A stretch of 64,000 nt of DNA from Clostridium hydrogenum (GTDB lineage Bacteria; Bacillota; Clostridia; Clostridiales; Clostridiaceae), in contig NZ_JAEACT010000003.1 in the NCBI RefSeq assembly GCF_021432385.1, positions 496,001 through 560,000 of the forward strand, read 5' to 3'. Position 1 is the first letter of the stretch. Every line of letters begins with the position of its first letter. Under the pieces are notes generated by a model. The model was given only the letters and a program-made list of their open reading frames with translations, did not search any database and was not told the DNA's origin. Both the position numbers and the translations under genes were made by a program. Positions 26,133-35,647 of this stretch are shown here, one piece after another.

Positions 26133-26380
26133 CCATTAAATCAGAGTACAGAGTACAGATGACAAAGTACAGTTAAGGTTGATTTACCTTCCTTACGTCA
26201 TGTAAATCTTAAACTTAAATGTTGTCAGCTTCGCTGAACAACATTGATAATATAGCGATTGCGTAAGCAATCAAAAATAAGTTATAAGATTTTCTGTAGC
26301 AAGGCGGAAGAAAATCATCCGTCACTGTACTCTGTACTCTGTCAGTTGTACTCTGAATAATGGTTCGTAATATTTAAAAT
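26133..26380 (+). repeat. Multi-hairpin repeat, copy H (GAGTAC arm type)
   Basis: The arms are CAGAGTACAGAGTACAGATG and GTACTCTGTACTCTGTCAGT. The core has TGTTGTCAGCTTCGCTGAAC, GATTGCGTAAGCAATC and GATTTTCTGTAGCAAGGCGG. It lies against the family X relic. Confidence 0.88.
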
Positions 26381-26445
26381 TTGTGTATAAAATACTTTTG
26401 TGCGACAGTCTCAGCTCAATGTTCACCATGATGCCTAGAAGACGT

Positions 26446-26666
26446 TATAAAAGTTTTAAAGCATTAATAACAAGCAGGTCTTGTGCATAGCTAAATACTT
26501 GATAGTCTAATATGTTGAATCCAGCATTTTTTACTTCATCAACAATACTTTCAGGAAGTCCCATGTATCTTGTAGGTATACCATTCTCGATTTTACATCT
26601 TGTGATTGGATCAAATGGATAGTTTGGGTATTTGTGATTACCGCATTTTATGCAAAATTTAGATTT
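26446..26666 (-). pseudogene. Fragment of a cysteine-containing protein, no start codon
   Basis: About 73 codons stay open between a stop at 26667 and the stop at 26446 and read like real protein: KFCIKCGNHKYPNYPFDPIT, then GLPESIVDEVKNAGFNILDY and SYAQDLLVINALKLL. There is no start codon or ribosome binding site, and the beginning overlaps the end of the GNAT gene. I read it as the C-terminal remnant of a gene cut by rearrangement. I do not recognise the family. Confidence 0.5.
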
Positions 26667-27192
26667 CTAAGTAAAAATAAATATTACTTTTATTGGCTTG
26701 ATTGGTTCCTCTATATACATGCGTGTTAAATCCACCTATTACAAATCCGGATTTTATATAGAATAAACATGCAGAAAGATTATTATCTTGACCAATCGTA
26801 TAAATCCCCCGATAACTGTTTTCAGCAGCAATTTTCTTACCCTCATCTAGCAATAGCTTTCCTATTCCGTGACCTCGATATTCCCTACATACTTTTAAGT
26901 CATCAAGATATAAGTATTTAAACCAATCATGCCTGAAAATCCCAAGCCCTATACACTTTCCACACTCATTATAAGCTCCAACAAAGAAGCACTCTTTTTT
27001 TAGTGCATCAAAATTATAGTTTTCATTGGGAAATACCATCTCAATGATTTTGCTTTCCTCAAATTTCTTGGTTGTGTAAGCCCATTTTTTACCATCGTAG
27101 GTTGGAATCATTTTTCCCCACAAGGTAAAAGGTTCATTAGGAATATTAATATCATCCTTAGTGGCTTCAGAAATTCTTTTGATTTCAATCAT
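26659..27192 (-). CDS. GNAT acetyltransferase resembling streptothricin acetyltransferases
   Basis: This 177-aa protein has the GNAT acetyl-CoA motif near residues 104-117 (CREYRGHGIGKLLL) and the C-terminal pattern QDNNLSACLFYIKSGFVIGG. The N-terminal part NIPNEPFTLWGKMIPTYDG and the tail NIYFYLEI resemble, from memory, SatA-type streptothricin N-acetyltransferases of Firmicutes, which inactivate the drug by acetylating its beta-lysine. The exact substrate is not proven. It stands alone, next to a gene fragment and repeats. Confidence 0.8.
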   Translation of the reverse strand: MIEIKRISEATKDDINIPNEPFTLWGKMIPTYDGKKWAYTTKKFEESKIIEMVFPNENYNFDALKKECFFVGAYNECGKCIGLGIFRHDWFKYLYLDDLKVCREYRGHGIGKLLLDEGKKIAAENSYRGIYTIGQDNNLSACLFYIKSGFVIGGFNTHVYRGTNQANKSNIYFYLEI

Positions 27193-27413
27193 TTTAAATC
27201 ACTCCTGCAAATTAATATCTATCTCTTAGTTAAATAAGTATCGCTACTTCGTGATAGTTTACTATTGTTCATTAGATTATAGTTTTACACAATACTTATT
27301 CTAGCATACTTTATTTAGACATTGTACATTATTGTAACTTCATTTATAATTAAAGCAATGCACAATTCACAATAAAGGTGTATTGATTTAACTATTTTTG
27401 AAGGGAGATTTTT

Positions 27414-29300
27414 TTGATAATGAAAAGTACCCAAAATAAGTTTTTGCCTATAAGCAAAGAAGACTTAAAAGAACGAGGAATAGATGAATTAGATTTTATA
27501 ATAGTTACAGGAGATTCATACGTTGATCACCCTTCTTTTGGAACTGCAATTATAGGGAGAGTCCTTGAAAGTGAAGGATTTACTGTAGGTATTATTCCTC
27601 AACCTGATTGGACAAAAGTTGATGATTTTAAAAAACTCGGAAAACCAAAATACGCATTTTTAGTTAATTCCGGAAATATAGATTCTATGGTAAATCACTA
27701 TACTGCTGCCAAGAAAAAAAGACATGATGATTTATACTCTCCAGGTGGTGAGGGAAATCACAGGCCCGATAGAGCTGTAATAGTATATTGTAATAGAGTG
27801 CGCGAAGCCTTTAAAAATATACCTATAATCATAGGTGGTGTTGAAGCAAGTTTAAGACGTTTTGCTCATTATGATTACTGGGAAGATAAAGTCAGAAGAA
27901 GCATTTTAATAGATTCTAAAGCCGATTTACTTTCTTATGGTATGGGGGAGAAATCTATAGTTCAGATTGCAAATCTCCTTAAATACGGTGCTGACGTAAG
28001 TTCTATAAATAGTGTAAATGGAACTGTTTATATTACAAAGGATGTAAGCACACTTGACAATTTTGTAGAACTTCCTTCCTTTGAAGAAGTCGCTTCTGAT
28101 AAATTGAAGTATGCTGAAAGCTTTAGGTTGGAAGCAAGGGAACAAGATGCAATTAGCGGCAAAACTTTAGTTCAAAAACATGGCGACAGATACATTGTTC
28201 AAAATCCGCCAGCTATGCCTTTAACTGAAGAAGAAATGGATATGGTTTATAAGCTTCCTTTTACTAGAACTTATCACCCTATTTATGAGAAATATGGCGG
28301 TATCCCTGCACTTAAAGAAGTAAAATTCTCTATTACAAGTCACCGTGGATGCTTTGGTGCATGTTCCTTCTGTGCTATTACTTTCCACCAAGGAAGGATA
28401 ATTCAACATCGCTCACAAAATTCAGTAATAGAAGAAGCAAAATTGCTTACTAGTGATAAAGATTTTAAAGGCTACATACATGATGTTGGCGGTCCAACTG
28501 CAAATTTTAGACATAGTTCTTGTGAACTTCAAAAAAAACGTGGTGTTTGTAAAGATAGACAGTGCCTTTTTCCTACACCTTGTAAAAATTTAAAAGTTGA
28601 TCACAGTGAATATCTTTCACTTTTGAGAAAGCTTAGAGAATTACCTAAAATTAAAAAAGTTTTTATACGTTCTGGAATAAGATACGATTATCTTATATAT
28701 GATAAAGATTCTACTTTCTTTAAAGAACTTTGCAAATATCATGTAAGTGGTCAACTTAAAGTAGCACCTGAACATATAAGTGACAGAGTTTTAAAGCAAA
28801 TGGGTAAACCTGGCAAGGAAGTTTACAATAAATTTGTTAAAAAATACTTTGATATAAATAAATCTTTAAATATGAAACAGTACTTAGTACCATACATGAT
28901 ATCAAGTCACCCTGGCAGTGATTTAAATGCAGCAATAGATTTAGCTGTTTACATTAAAGAAATGGGATATATGCCTGAGCAAGTTCAAGATTTTTATCCA
29001 ACCCCAGGTAGTTTATCAACAACTATGTACTACACTGGAATAAATCCTTTAACTGGTGAAAAAGTATATACTCCTAAAAAGCAGCATGAAAAAAATATGC
29101 AGAGAGCCTTACTTCAATTTAGTAAACCAGAAAATTATAATCTTGTTAAAGAAGCATTAATAAAAGCCAATAGACAGGACTTAATTGGAAGAGGACCAAA
29201 GTGCTTAATACCAGAATTTGCCCCAAGAATCAAGAAAAAAACATCTAATAAGTTTAAATCAAAAAATAAGAATGATTTCATAAAAAACAAAAAATTCTAA
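27414..29300 (+). CDS. YgiQ family radical SAM protein
   Basis: This 628-aa protein has an N-terminal UPF0313-type domain (about residues 20-200), a radical SAM core with the cluster motif CFGACSFC near residues 310-320, and the YgiQ C-terminal region (about 480-600; [20 protein letters not shown], then [19 protein letters not shown]). It ends in a Lys-rich tail. The enzyme reaction is not known; homologues are widespread in anaerobes. The start is TTG 27414 or ATG 27420; GAAGGGAG upstream favours the TTG by spacing. It ends at a strong bidirectional terminator. Confidence 0.93.
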   Translation: MIMKSTQNKFLPISKEDLKERGIDELDFIIVTGDSYVDHPSFGTAIIGRVLESEGFTVGIIPQPDWTKVDDFKKLGKPKYAFLVNSGNIDSMVNHYTAAKKKRHDDLYSPGGEGNHRPDRAVIVYCNRVREAFKNIPIIIGGVEASLRRFAHYDYWEDKVRRSILIDSKADLLSYGMGEKSIVQIANLLKYGADVSSINSVNGTVYITKDVSTLDNFVELPSFEEVASDKLKYAESFRLEAREQDAISGKTLVQKHGDRYIVQNPPAMPLTEEEMDMVYKLPFTRTYHPIYEKYGGIPALKEVKFSITSHRGCFGACSFCAITFHQGRIIQHRSQNSVIEEAKLLTSDKDFKGYIHDVGGPTANFRHSSCELQKKRGVCKDRQCLFPTPCKNLKVDHSEYLSLLRKLRELPKIKKVFIRSGIRYDYLIYDKDSTFFKELCKYHVSGQLKVAPEHISDRVLKQMGKPGKEVYNKFVKKYFDINKSLNMKQYLVPYMISSHPGSDLNAAIDLAVYIKEMGYMPEQVQDFYPTPGSLSTTMYYTGINPLTGEKVYTPKKQHEKNMQRALLQFSKPENYNLVKEALIKANRQDLIGRGPKCLIPEFAPRIKKKTSNKFKSKNKNDFIKNKKF

Positions 29301-29348
29301 CCTAAATTAATGAAGATAATTAGCAATAATTATCTTCATTAATTTAGG
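29301..29348. terminator. Bidirectional terminator, 22-bp perfect stem
   Basis: CCTAAATTAATGAAGATAAT and its exact complement surround a GCAA-type loop. It lies between the convergent YgiQ and flavin-reductase genes. Confidence 0.85.
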
Positions 29349-29355
29349 TTTATTC

Positions 29356-29889
29356 TTATTTTCTTAGCCAAACATGTGTAATTTCCCCAAATACCAATTT
29401 ACGATAAACGTTTGCTTCCTTGTAAGCTTCATTTATAAAGTCTTTATCTTCTTGTGTGTAAAAATCATTTGGATTAGCGGTAGTAATTGCTGTTAACTTG
29501 CATTCCAAAATTAGTCTAGCTTCTTTGAAAGACATATTTCCATTAGGTGTCTCAACACTTGTCAGTTCAACTTCTTTCATTTTCTCACTATCTCTTCCTG
29601 ATTTACTTCCCAAAAATAGCATTTGCTCCTTATATTCATTTGGAAAGTAGGACAAAGTATACGTTTGGTCTTTTTGAATCAATTCAAGTGTATAACGATC
29701 TGCTCGAAAAAAACACCAAGTTGTAGGTTTCTTTAAAAGAAGTCCAAAACCACCACCACTACCTACCATAGAATTATTATTATCTTCATTGCCCGCAGTA
29801 ACGGCATAAAGGTCTTTTCCTACCAACGTAAATACATTGTCGCATATATCTTCTGGAGAAATTTGTTTAAATAGTTTACCAAAATTCAT
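29356..29889 (-). CDS. Flavin reductase-like FMN-binding protein
   Basis: The ATG at 29889 follows GAGAGGGGAA and gives 177 residues; the longer frame to 29937 has no ribosome binding site. The protein has the split-barrel flavin fold of the flavin reductase/nitroreductase-like group: an N-terminal strand block (NVFTLVGKDLYAVTAGNEDN), the FMN phosphate region (GFGLLLKKPTTWCFFRADRY) and a long C-terminal helix with ITHVWLRK. These proteins reduce flavin or small substrates with NAD(P)H or bind FMN as redox carriers. It lies downstream of a MarR regulator on the same strand, which may control it. Confidence 0.78.
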   Translation of the reverse strand: MNFGKLFKQISPEDICDNVFTLVGKDLYAVTAGNEDNNNSMVGSGGGFGLLLKKPTTWCFFRADRYTLELIQKDQTYTLSYFPNEYKEQMLFLGSKSGRDSEKMKEVELTSVETPNGNMSFKEARLILECKLTAITTANPNDFYTQEDKDFINEAYKEANVYRKLVFGEITHVWLRK

Positions 29890-29985
29890 CGTATGAATTC
29901 CCCTCTCAAAAGCATATTTTTGTTTCCTTAGAAACATTTATATCGTATCATTATTTTGTTTCCTTGTCAACAAAATATCAACAAT

Positions 29986-30022
29986 AAAAATGCAGCCTAC
30001 TCCCAATAGAGTTAGACTGCAT
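29986..30022 (-). terminator. Terminator downstream of the MarR gene
   Basis: On the minus strand, ATGCAGTCTAACTC pairs imperfectly with GAGTAGGCTGCAT and is followed by TTTTTATTG. Confidence 0.7.
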
Positions 30023-30047
30023 GTTATTTCTTTTTCATTATTTACAT

Positions 30048-30521
30048 TTATTCCAACTTAATATCTACACCCTGCTTCTTTATTTCTGCATCTAAATGTC
30101 TACTATATTTTTCCAAAAATCTAAGCATACTATCAAATTGTTCCTCGGTTACCTGCTCAAAAATGGCTCTATCCCTCTCTTGAAACTCTTTGTGCAGTTT
30201 CTCATGAACTTTGTTAATTGCTTTTCCTTGCTCAGTAAGTCTAAAATAAATTTCTTTCTTGTTATCTGGCTTTTGATAACTTTCGATAAAGCCTTTTTCT
30301 ATAAGCTTCTTAGTTATTTTACTTATAGCACTTCTAGTCATATAAAAAGCTTCAGCAAGTTTTGTCACGTTGGAATCTACATTTCTTCCAATGTATTCGA
30401 TACAATGTACTTCGGAAGGCTTATATTCCTTAAGACATTCTTCCATCTTAATTTTATTAAGCCAAGCCATCTTATTTACTAAGTCCCTAAACCCCATTAT
30501 GACCTGTTCTTCTTTGTTCAT
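30048..30521 (-). CDS. MarR family transcriptional regulator
   Basis: This 157-aa winged-helix protein has its recognition helix at about residues 62-78 (YMTRSAISKITKKLIEKG) and a wing at about 83-97 (KPDNKKEIYFRLTEQG). The C-terminal helices make the dimer. It follows AGGATAAGCC and lies just downstream of a six-span membrane protein gene. MarR repressors usually act on neighbouring genes; the flavin reductase or the upstream lipid-kinase group are possible targets. Confidence 0.88.
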   Translation of the reverse strand: MNKEEQVIMGFRDLVNKMAWLNKIKMEECLKEYKPSEVHCIEYIGRNVDSNVTKLAEAFYMTRSAISKITKKLIEKGFIESYQKPDNKKEIYFRLTEQGKAINKVHEKLHKEFQERDRAIFEQVTEEQFDSMLRFLEKYSRHLDAEIKKQGVDIKLE

Positions 30522-30547
30522 GGCTTATCCTCCCAACTGTTGGTGTA

Positions 30548-31204
30548 TTACTTTTCCTTTGAGAATGAATCTAGAACATAGTGCATACACATCAAGCATA
30601 TAATTTCTCCTAGTAAGTATTCTGGCATAACTTTTGTTCCAATTAAAAGTACAATTTTTTCAATTAGAGCTACCAAAAGTCCTATCATAATAATGCTTAT
30701 TCCCTTTTTATTTACATAGCGCTTTCCCATAAAGAAGCCACACAAGGTTAAAATTAAAATATATATAATAATATAAACAAACAAAATATATTCTCTAGAG
30801 CTGCCAAAACTAATTACATACCCAAAGCCATAATCAGAAGCTGGCATTACAATTAATGGCATACGCATAACTACATATGCATATAAAGCTATAAGTACTA
30901 AAATTGTGCCTAGCATATATATAATATTTAGTTTTTTACTCCTCATAAAAATGAAAATCATTAACATAAATAGGGCTGGTACACATATTATATTAACTAA
31001 CACAACATACTTTAAAAAATAAGTATAAGCTATGCTTTTAACTAAAAATAGAATGAAAAGTGATATATATCTAAGTATAAGCACGCTTAAAACACATATA
31101 CTTATAATTTTTATTTTAATAGGACATTTAAAACTTTTCATTACTGCAGTAACGCACAAATAAACAATAAGTAGTAACATGGATAAATAAATATAAACAA
31201 CCAA
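30548..31204 (-). CDS. Integral membrane protein of unknown function
   Basis: This 218-aa protein is almost wholly hydrophobic, with about six or seven membrane helices and short charged loops (KSFKCPIKIK, MRSKKLN, GKRYVNKKG). I do not recognise a family. It starts 50 bp after the lipid kinase gene on the same strand and ends 27 bp before the MarR start, so the three may be one transcription unit. Confidence 0.7.
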   Translation of the reverse strand: MVVYIYLSMLLLIVYLCVTAVMKSFKCPIKIKIISICVLSVLILRYISLFILFLVKSIAYTYFLKYVVLVNIICVPALFMLMIFIFMRSKKLNIIYMLGTILVLIALYAYVVMRMPLIVMPASDYGFGYVISFGSSREYILFVYIIIYILILTLCGFFMGKRYVNKKGISIIMIGLLVALIEKIVLLIGTKVMPEYLLGEIICLMCMHYVLDSFSKEK

Positions 31205-31253
31205 TTTACTCTCTCCTTAAAATGCTATCACTTATTATTACTATTAATATTAA

Positions 31254-32141
31254 TTAAATATTCTTGACTCCTAAAATCTTAATTCCTTCTTTTATACAGC
31301 TTATCTCAACTGGAAAATCGGGGCCTCTTTCTCCATCAATATCTGTAACTATGTCATCATTACATTCTATTGTAAGTTTATTCGTTTTAAAATATATAAG
31401 TCCATTTACATCTTCAAGATGTTCACCCCTTAGCATTTTGATTAATATGTTAATTAAATCTTTAACCATTCCGCCTTCAATTATTATTACGTCAAGCATT
31501 CCATCATCTGCAGCCGCCTTATATGCAAATTTAAAATTACCAGCTGTCTGTCCATTAAACACCAGCATTAATATCATTTCACTGTCAAAACTCTTTTCGT
31601 CCGATGTAACCTTAATTTTAATTTTTCTAAAGTTTGGAAGCTGTTCTATACCTTTTACATAATACGCTAATTTACCTATAGTATTTTTCATATTTACATC
31701 TGTTTGTTGAGAAACATTTGTAAACAATCCTGCGCTAGCTACATTAATAAAATATTTATCATTTATTTTTCCAAGGTCAACACTTTTTACTTTACTTTTT
31801 AAAATCTGCTTACAAGCTGCTTCTATGTTTAAAGGCATGCCTATAAATTTTGCAAAATCATTTGCAGTTCCTACTGGCAATATTCCTATTGGTAAATCAA
31901 TGTTTAACCTTTTCATACAATTTACCACATTATCTACAGTTCCATCCCCGCCAGCCATCAAAACATACTTATATGTATCATCAATGTCATCAAAGGCTTC
32001 ATCTACAGGACTTCCTAAAGATATCCTATATGGTACAACTGTATATCCATTCTTTTGATGAATTTTTACTATTTTATCAATTTTGTTTATAATTGCATTC
32101 TCCCCTGAATAGGGATTATATATAAACTTAACTTTATTCAT
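31254..32141 (-). CDS. Diacylglycerol kinase family lipid kinase
   Basis: This 295-aa protein of the YegS/BmrU/DgkB type starts after GAGGGGAGTAAACTT. The nucleotide-binding glycine motif is at about residues 59-68 (LMAGGDGTVDNVVN), with the second domain motif LPVGTANDFAKFIGMP at about 82-97. It phosphorylates a lipid, most often diacylglycerol, returning it to phosphatidic acid. The substrate cannot be read from the sequence alone. Confidence 0.92.
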   Translation of the reverse strand: MNKVKFIYNPYSGENAIINKIDKIVKIHQKNGYTVVPYRISLGSPVDEAFDDIDDTYKYVLMAGGDGTVDNVVNCMKRLNIDLPIGILPVGTANDFAKFIGMPLNIEAACKQILKSKVKSVDLGKINDKYFINVASAGLFTNVSQQTDVNMKNTIGKLAYYVKGIEQLPNFRKIKIKVTSDEKSFDSEMILMLVFNGQTAGNFKFAYKAAADDGMLDVIIIEGGMVKDLINILIKMLRGEHLEDVNGLIYFKTNKLTIECNDDIVTDIDGERGPDFPVEISCIKEGIKILGVKNI

Positions 32142-32242
32142 AAGTTTACTCCCCTCAACTCATAAGTACATGATAAGCATAATTACAAAATTATTTTACT
32201 CACATACCTAAATATGTATTTTTACCAATATATTATATCATT

Positions 32243-32295
32243 AATAGGTATAAGTCCACAAGATTTAACTCATATCTTGTGGACTTATACCTATT
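32243..32295. other. Long hairpin overlapping the stop of the CBS gene
   Basis: AATAGGTATAAGTCCACAAG and its complement form a stem of about 23 bp around TTAACTCA. The T-run on the minus side is missing, so it may stabilise the mRNA 3' end rather than terminate. Confidence 0.55.
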
Positions 32296-32722
32296 AAATT
32301 TTAGGAGAACATGGTTCTGAAATTCCAGATAATGCTTTTTCTGCGCAGCCATTTAATCCACTCTCAACTGCAAAATCTCCTAATGAAACTATTCCCACTA
32401 AATTTCCATTTTCAACCACAGGAAGTCTTCTAATTTGTCTTTCTTTCATGATTCTAGCTGCCTCTCTTACGTCCATTTCAGGCTTTCCTGTAACGGGAGT
32501 TGTTGTCATAACACTTCTTACTGTTTGGCTTGTTGCATTTTGACCTTCCGCTACTGTTCTTAATGCTATATCTCTATCAGTAACAACACCAATAACTTTT
32601 TCCTGATCACAAACAGGAATTGCTCCAATATCGTGTTCTCTCATTAATTGAGCAGCTTTTTCAACAGTATCTGCCGAATTTAAAGTAGCAACATTTTGTG
32701 TCATAATATCTTTAATCTTCAT
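32294..32722 (-). CDS. Tandem CBS domain protein
   Basis: This 142-aa protein is just two CBS motifs (about residues 1-58 and 70-128: MTQNVATLNSADTVEKAAQL, VVTDRDIALR, VMTTTPVTGK, VSLGDFAVESG). Such stand-alone pairs bind adenosine nucleotides and sense energy or ligand state. It is of normal length for the stress-related CBS type, with an AGGTGC ribosome binding site. The partner is unknown. Confidence 0.92.
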   Translation of the reverse strand: MKIKDIMTQNVATLNSADTVEKAAQLMREHDIGAIPVCDQEKVIGVVTDRDIALRTVAEGQNATSQTVRSVMTTTPVTGKPEMDVREAARIMKERQIRRLPVVENGNLVGIVSLGDFAVESGLNGCAEKALSGISEPCSPKI

Positions 32723-32769
32723 AAAAAAGCACCTCCGTGAATATGTTATCCAAAAAGACGCTTTTTTAT

Positions 32770-33474
32770 TTAATCATTTTTCGTTTTATATTTTTTATAT
32801 GTAAGCGCAGCTATGGATGCTATTATAATAACTAACAATATAGGTAGGAAAGATTTTATTGAAAATGATCTTTCAAGATTTCTTCCCATAAATGAATATG
32901 CGAGCATCTCTGGTGCTACACCAATTACTGTGCCTAAAATAAAATCTCTATACTTCATTTTAGTTAATCCAGCAGCATAACTTAACGGATCATATGGGAA
33001 CACAAAAGAAAGTCTCATTAAAAGCATTATAATAAACCCATGCTTTTCTATTCCATCGTCTAATTTCATTATTTTCCCTTTAAGTATTTTATCAACAAAC
33101 GGTTTTCCAAGTTTTTGAGCAAGAAAAAATGCAAAACTACCGGATAAAAAACAGCTTATCATACTTAACATAAATGCTTTCCATGGTCCAAAAATGCTAC
33201 CCGCCATTATAGAAAAAAGTGATGCAGGTACAACAATAAGTATAGGTTTTAAAGCATAAATAACAACAAATGCTACCGCCGATAATTTACCGTAGCTAAG
33301 TATATATCTTTTTATTCTTCTAGGATTAAAATGTAATATTCTCAATATTCCTTTGTATTTATGCGCTAACATCGCGCCCAAATCCCTTTTAAATATTAAT
33401 AAAATGATTATTGCAAGAATAACCATCAAAGTTACAGCTAAATATTTTAACTTTTTATTTGTCTTAAAATTCAT
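32770..33474 (-). CDS. TVP38/TMEM64 family membrane protein
   Basis: I choose the ATG at 33474 behind TTTGGAGGATAAA; the longer TTG start would use the ribosome binding site as codons. The 234-aa protein has five or six membrane segments and the SNARE-associated/VTT domain (SLFSIMAGSIFGPWKAFMLS near 85-105; RLSFVFPYDPLSYAAGLTKM near 155-175). Related DedA-superfamily proteins are lipid flippases or scramblases. A role in membrane lipid handling fits the neighbouring pssA and lipid-kinase genes but is inferred. Confidence 0.88.
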   Translation of the reverse strand: MNFKTNKKLKYLAVTLMVILAIIILLIFKRDLGAMLAHKYKGILRILHFNPRRIKRYILSYGKLSAVAFVVIYALKPILIVVPASLFSIMAGSIFGPWKAFMLSMISCFLSGSFAFFLAQKLGKPFVDKILKGKIMKLDDGIEKHGFIIMLLMRLSFVFPYDPLSYAAGLTKMKYRDFILGTVIGVAPEMLAYSFMGRNLERSFSIKSFLPILLVIIIASIAALTYKKYKTKND

Positions 33475-33672
33475 TTTATCCTCCAAACTCTATAACATAT
33501 CTATATATAAACCACTATCACCAATTAATGATAACACAATTCATATTATATTGCATAGTTTCGATTAACAAAAAAAATTTAAAATATTTTTACAAAGTAT
33601 TGTATTTTGTGTTATAATAATATTTGCTTATACAAATGGATATTTTTATTAACATTTTAGGAGTGATTATTT

Positions 33673-34209
33673 ATGGCCAAAAGTGCAGTGGCAAATATGT
33701 TTACTTTCGGAAATTTATCATGTGGCTTACTATCATTAACAATGACTTTGACTGCATCATCACAGAATAATCCTGAATATTACAAGCTAGCATGTGTATT
33801 TATACTACTAGCTGGAATTATAGATAGATATGATGGTAGAGTTGCAAGAGCTTTAAATGTCTCAAGCGAACTTGGAAAAGAACTTGATTCACTTGCTGAT
33901 CTTGTTTCTTTTGGAGTAGCACCTTCAATACTTTCATATAATTTACTTAGTTCAGACTTAAAATTTGTAAGCTATATTTTACTTTTAATGTTCCCTATAG
34001 CTGGAGCTTATAGACTTGCAAGATATAATTTATCTAATTTTGATGGTAATTTTACGGGGATCCCTATTACAGTTGCCGGAATGGCAATGGCATTGTATTT
34101 TTTAATTATTTTATTATTAAATTCAACTCCAAATCCCATTTTAACTGTAATAATTATGGTTTTACTCTCTTATTTAATGATAAGCAAACTTAAATTTAAA
34201 AAGTTTTAA
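33673..34209 (+). CDS. pssA: CDP-diacylglycerol-serine O-phosphatidyltransferase
   Basis: This 178-aa membrane enzyme makes phosphatidylserine from CDP-diacylglycerol and serine. The CDP-alcohol phosphatidyltransferase signature D-G-x2-A-R-x8-G-x3-D-x3-D is complete: DGRVARALNVSSELGKELDS then LAD, at about residues 56-78. About six membrane segments are visible. Its ATG follows TTTTAGGAGTGATT. No psd gene is adjacent. A paired terminator hairpin follows. Confidence 0.93.
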   Translation: MAKSAVANMFTFGNLSCGLLSLTMTLTASSQNNPEYYKLACVFILLAGIIDRYDGRVARALNVSSELGKELDSLADLVSFGVAPSILSYNLLSSDLKFVSYILLLMFPIAGAYRLARYNLSNFDGNFTGIPITVAGMAMALYFLIILLLNSTPNPILTVIIMVLLSYLMISKLKFKKF

Positions 34210-34219
34210 ATTTATAATT

Positions 34220-34308
34220 TTACCGTGTATGGTTTTTTATTTAGGCTATGTTAACTATTTTTAAAGTAAACTGCTTAAAATAAAAAAATACCCTACACGG
34301 TATTTTTC
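34220..34308. terminator. Bidirectional terminator with long loop
   Basis: ATACCGTGTATGG at 34220 pairs with CCCTACACGGTAT at 34290, with a T-run on each outer side and a loop of about 55 nt. It lies between convergent genes. Confidence 0.6.
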
Positions 34309-34709
34309 TATTCCTGCTTATCTTCTTCATTACTTCTTGGCTTCATTGCTTCTTTTTTCAATTTTTCTTTTTTCAATTCTTCATTGCTAAAAGATATCTC
34401 TTGATCAATTTCAGTTGAAATTATATTTTTTTGTATTTTACATGATATAACATCTGATTTAATTTTGCAGTAATCAATATAATTTTCTTCACATTCTTGT
34501 ATACTTTCAAGCAATTCATCGATAATATCGCCCATAACATCAACTCGTTTTATAGCTTTCTTTACATCATGTTTAGTAGCTGGTGTAATTTGATTTAATT
34601 CTGCTGCACCACCAATTAAAAGTCTATAAGAACTAACAAAATTAGTTAGCAATTTTGCAAGATTATCTATATCACAATAATATTGTTCTATTACCTTCCT
34701 ATTTCCCAA
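34308..34709 (-). CDS. Hypothetical helical protein
   Basis: This 133-aa protein is mostly helical with acidic and basic coiled-coil-like stretches and a Lys/Glu-rich tail (NEELKKEKLKKEAMKPRSNE). I recognise no family. It lies downstream of the serine dehydratase genes with a 50-bp gap and may be in that unit. Confidence 0.6.
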   Translation of the reverse strand: MGNRKVIEQYYCDIDNLAKLLTNFVSSYRLLIGGAAELNQITPATKHDVKKAIKRVDVMGDIIDELLESIQECEENYIDYCKIKSDVISCKIQKNIISTEIDQEISFSNEELKKEKLKKEAMKPRSNEEDKQE

Positions 34710-34762
34710 TTATGCCACCAATATTAACAATTACTATCATTGAATTATATTACAAAATTATT

Positions 34763-35647
34763 CTATTTATGCTCCAACTTTTTTCTTAAATTTTCTCCTG
34801 TTTTAGTAATTGCAAGGCCACCCATTGCTGTTTCTCTAAGTTCACATGGTAATTGCTTTCCAACTCTGTACATTGCCGCTACACAATCATCAAAAGGAAT
34901 TATACTTTTAACCCCAGCCATCACCATATCTGCCGTAGTAAGTGCATTTACAGCACCAGATACATTTCTTTTCGCACAAGGTACCTCAACTAATCCTGCA
35001 ATAGGATCACAGACAAGTCCTAAAACATTTTTTATAACAATAGCTGCTGCATCAAAGGCCATTTCAGGTGTTCCGCCCATCATTTCAACAACCGCTGCTG
35101 CTCCCATTGCCGCTGCCGAACCACACTCTGCCTGGCATCCACCTTCGGCTCCTGAAAGTGTAGCATTCTTAGCAATTACTATCCCAACTCCAGATGCAGT
35201 AAATAGTGCCTTTATAAGTTCATCATCAGTTTTATTAAGCTTTTCACCTGCTGTTATTATAACTGCCGGAAGTATTCCACAGGACCCTGCTGTTGGAGCT
35301 GCAACAATTTTCCCCATAGCAGCATTAACTTCTGAACATGCTATTGCTCTTGCCATAGCCTTCACTATAAATTTTCCTGTTAATGTCTCACCATTCTCTG
35401 CATATTTATTTAATTTTAATCCATCTCCGCCAATAAGACCACTTATAGATTTAACATTATTGTTTGTGCCATAATCCACAGCTTCTCTCATAACTTCAAG
35501 ATTTTTTTTCATCTTTTCAATTATAGTTTCGTAGCTTTGTTCTGATTTTTCCATTTCTTCTCTAATTGTATAATCACTTATACTAATATTATCTTTTGCA
35601 CACTCTACAAGAACTTCTTTTGCACTATTAACAAACATATTATTCAC
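34763..35647 (-). CDS. sdaAA: L-serine ammonia-lyase, iron-sulfur dependent, alpha subunit
   Basis: This 294-aa subunit of the anaerobe-type [4Fe-4S] serine dehydratase converts L-serine to pyruvate and ammonia. Cluster and active-site regions are visible: APTAGSCGILPAVI (about 155-168), GAEGGCQAECGSAAAMGAAA (about 195-214) and GLVCDPIAGLVEVPCAKRN (about 238-256). The start overlaps the end of the beta subunit gene by 8 bp, so translation is coupled. Confidence 0.95.
   Translation of the reverse strand: MNNMFVNSAKEVLVECAKDNISISDYTIREEMEKSEQSYETIIEKMKKNLEVMREAVDYGTNNNVKSISGLIGGDGLKLNKYAENGETLTGKFIVKAMARAIACSEVNAAMGKIVAAPTAGSCGILPAVIITAGEKLNKTDDELIKALFTASGVGIVIAKNATLSGAEGGCQAECGSAAAMGAAAVVEMMGGTPEMAFDAAAIVIKNVLGLVCDPIAGLVEVPCAKRNVSGAVNALTTADMVMAGVKSIIPFDDCVAAMYRVGKQLPCELRETAMGGLAITKTGENLRKKLEHK

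Noticed and set aside
34740..35474. 244-aa plus-strand frame opposite sdaAA
   Set aside because: sdaAA is a clear conserved gene on the other strand; the frame is its shadow, rich in Ala/Ser/Thr/Pro because of the Gly/Ala codons of sdaAA.
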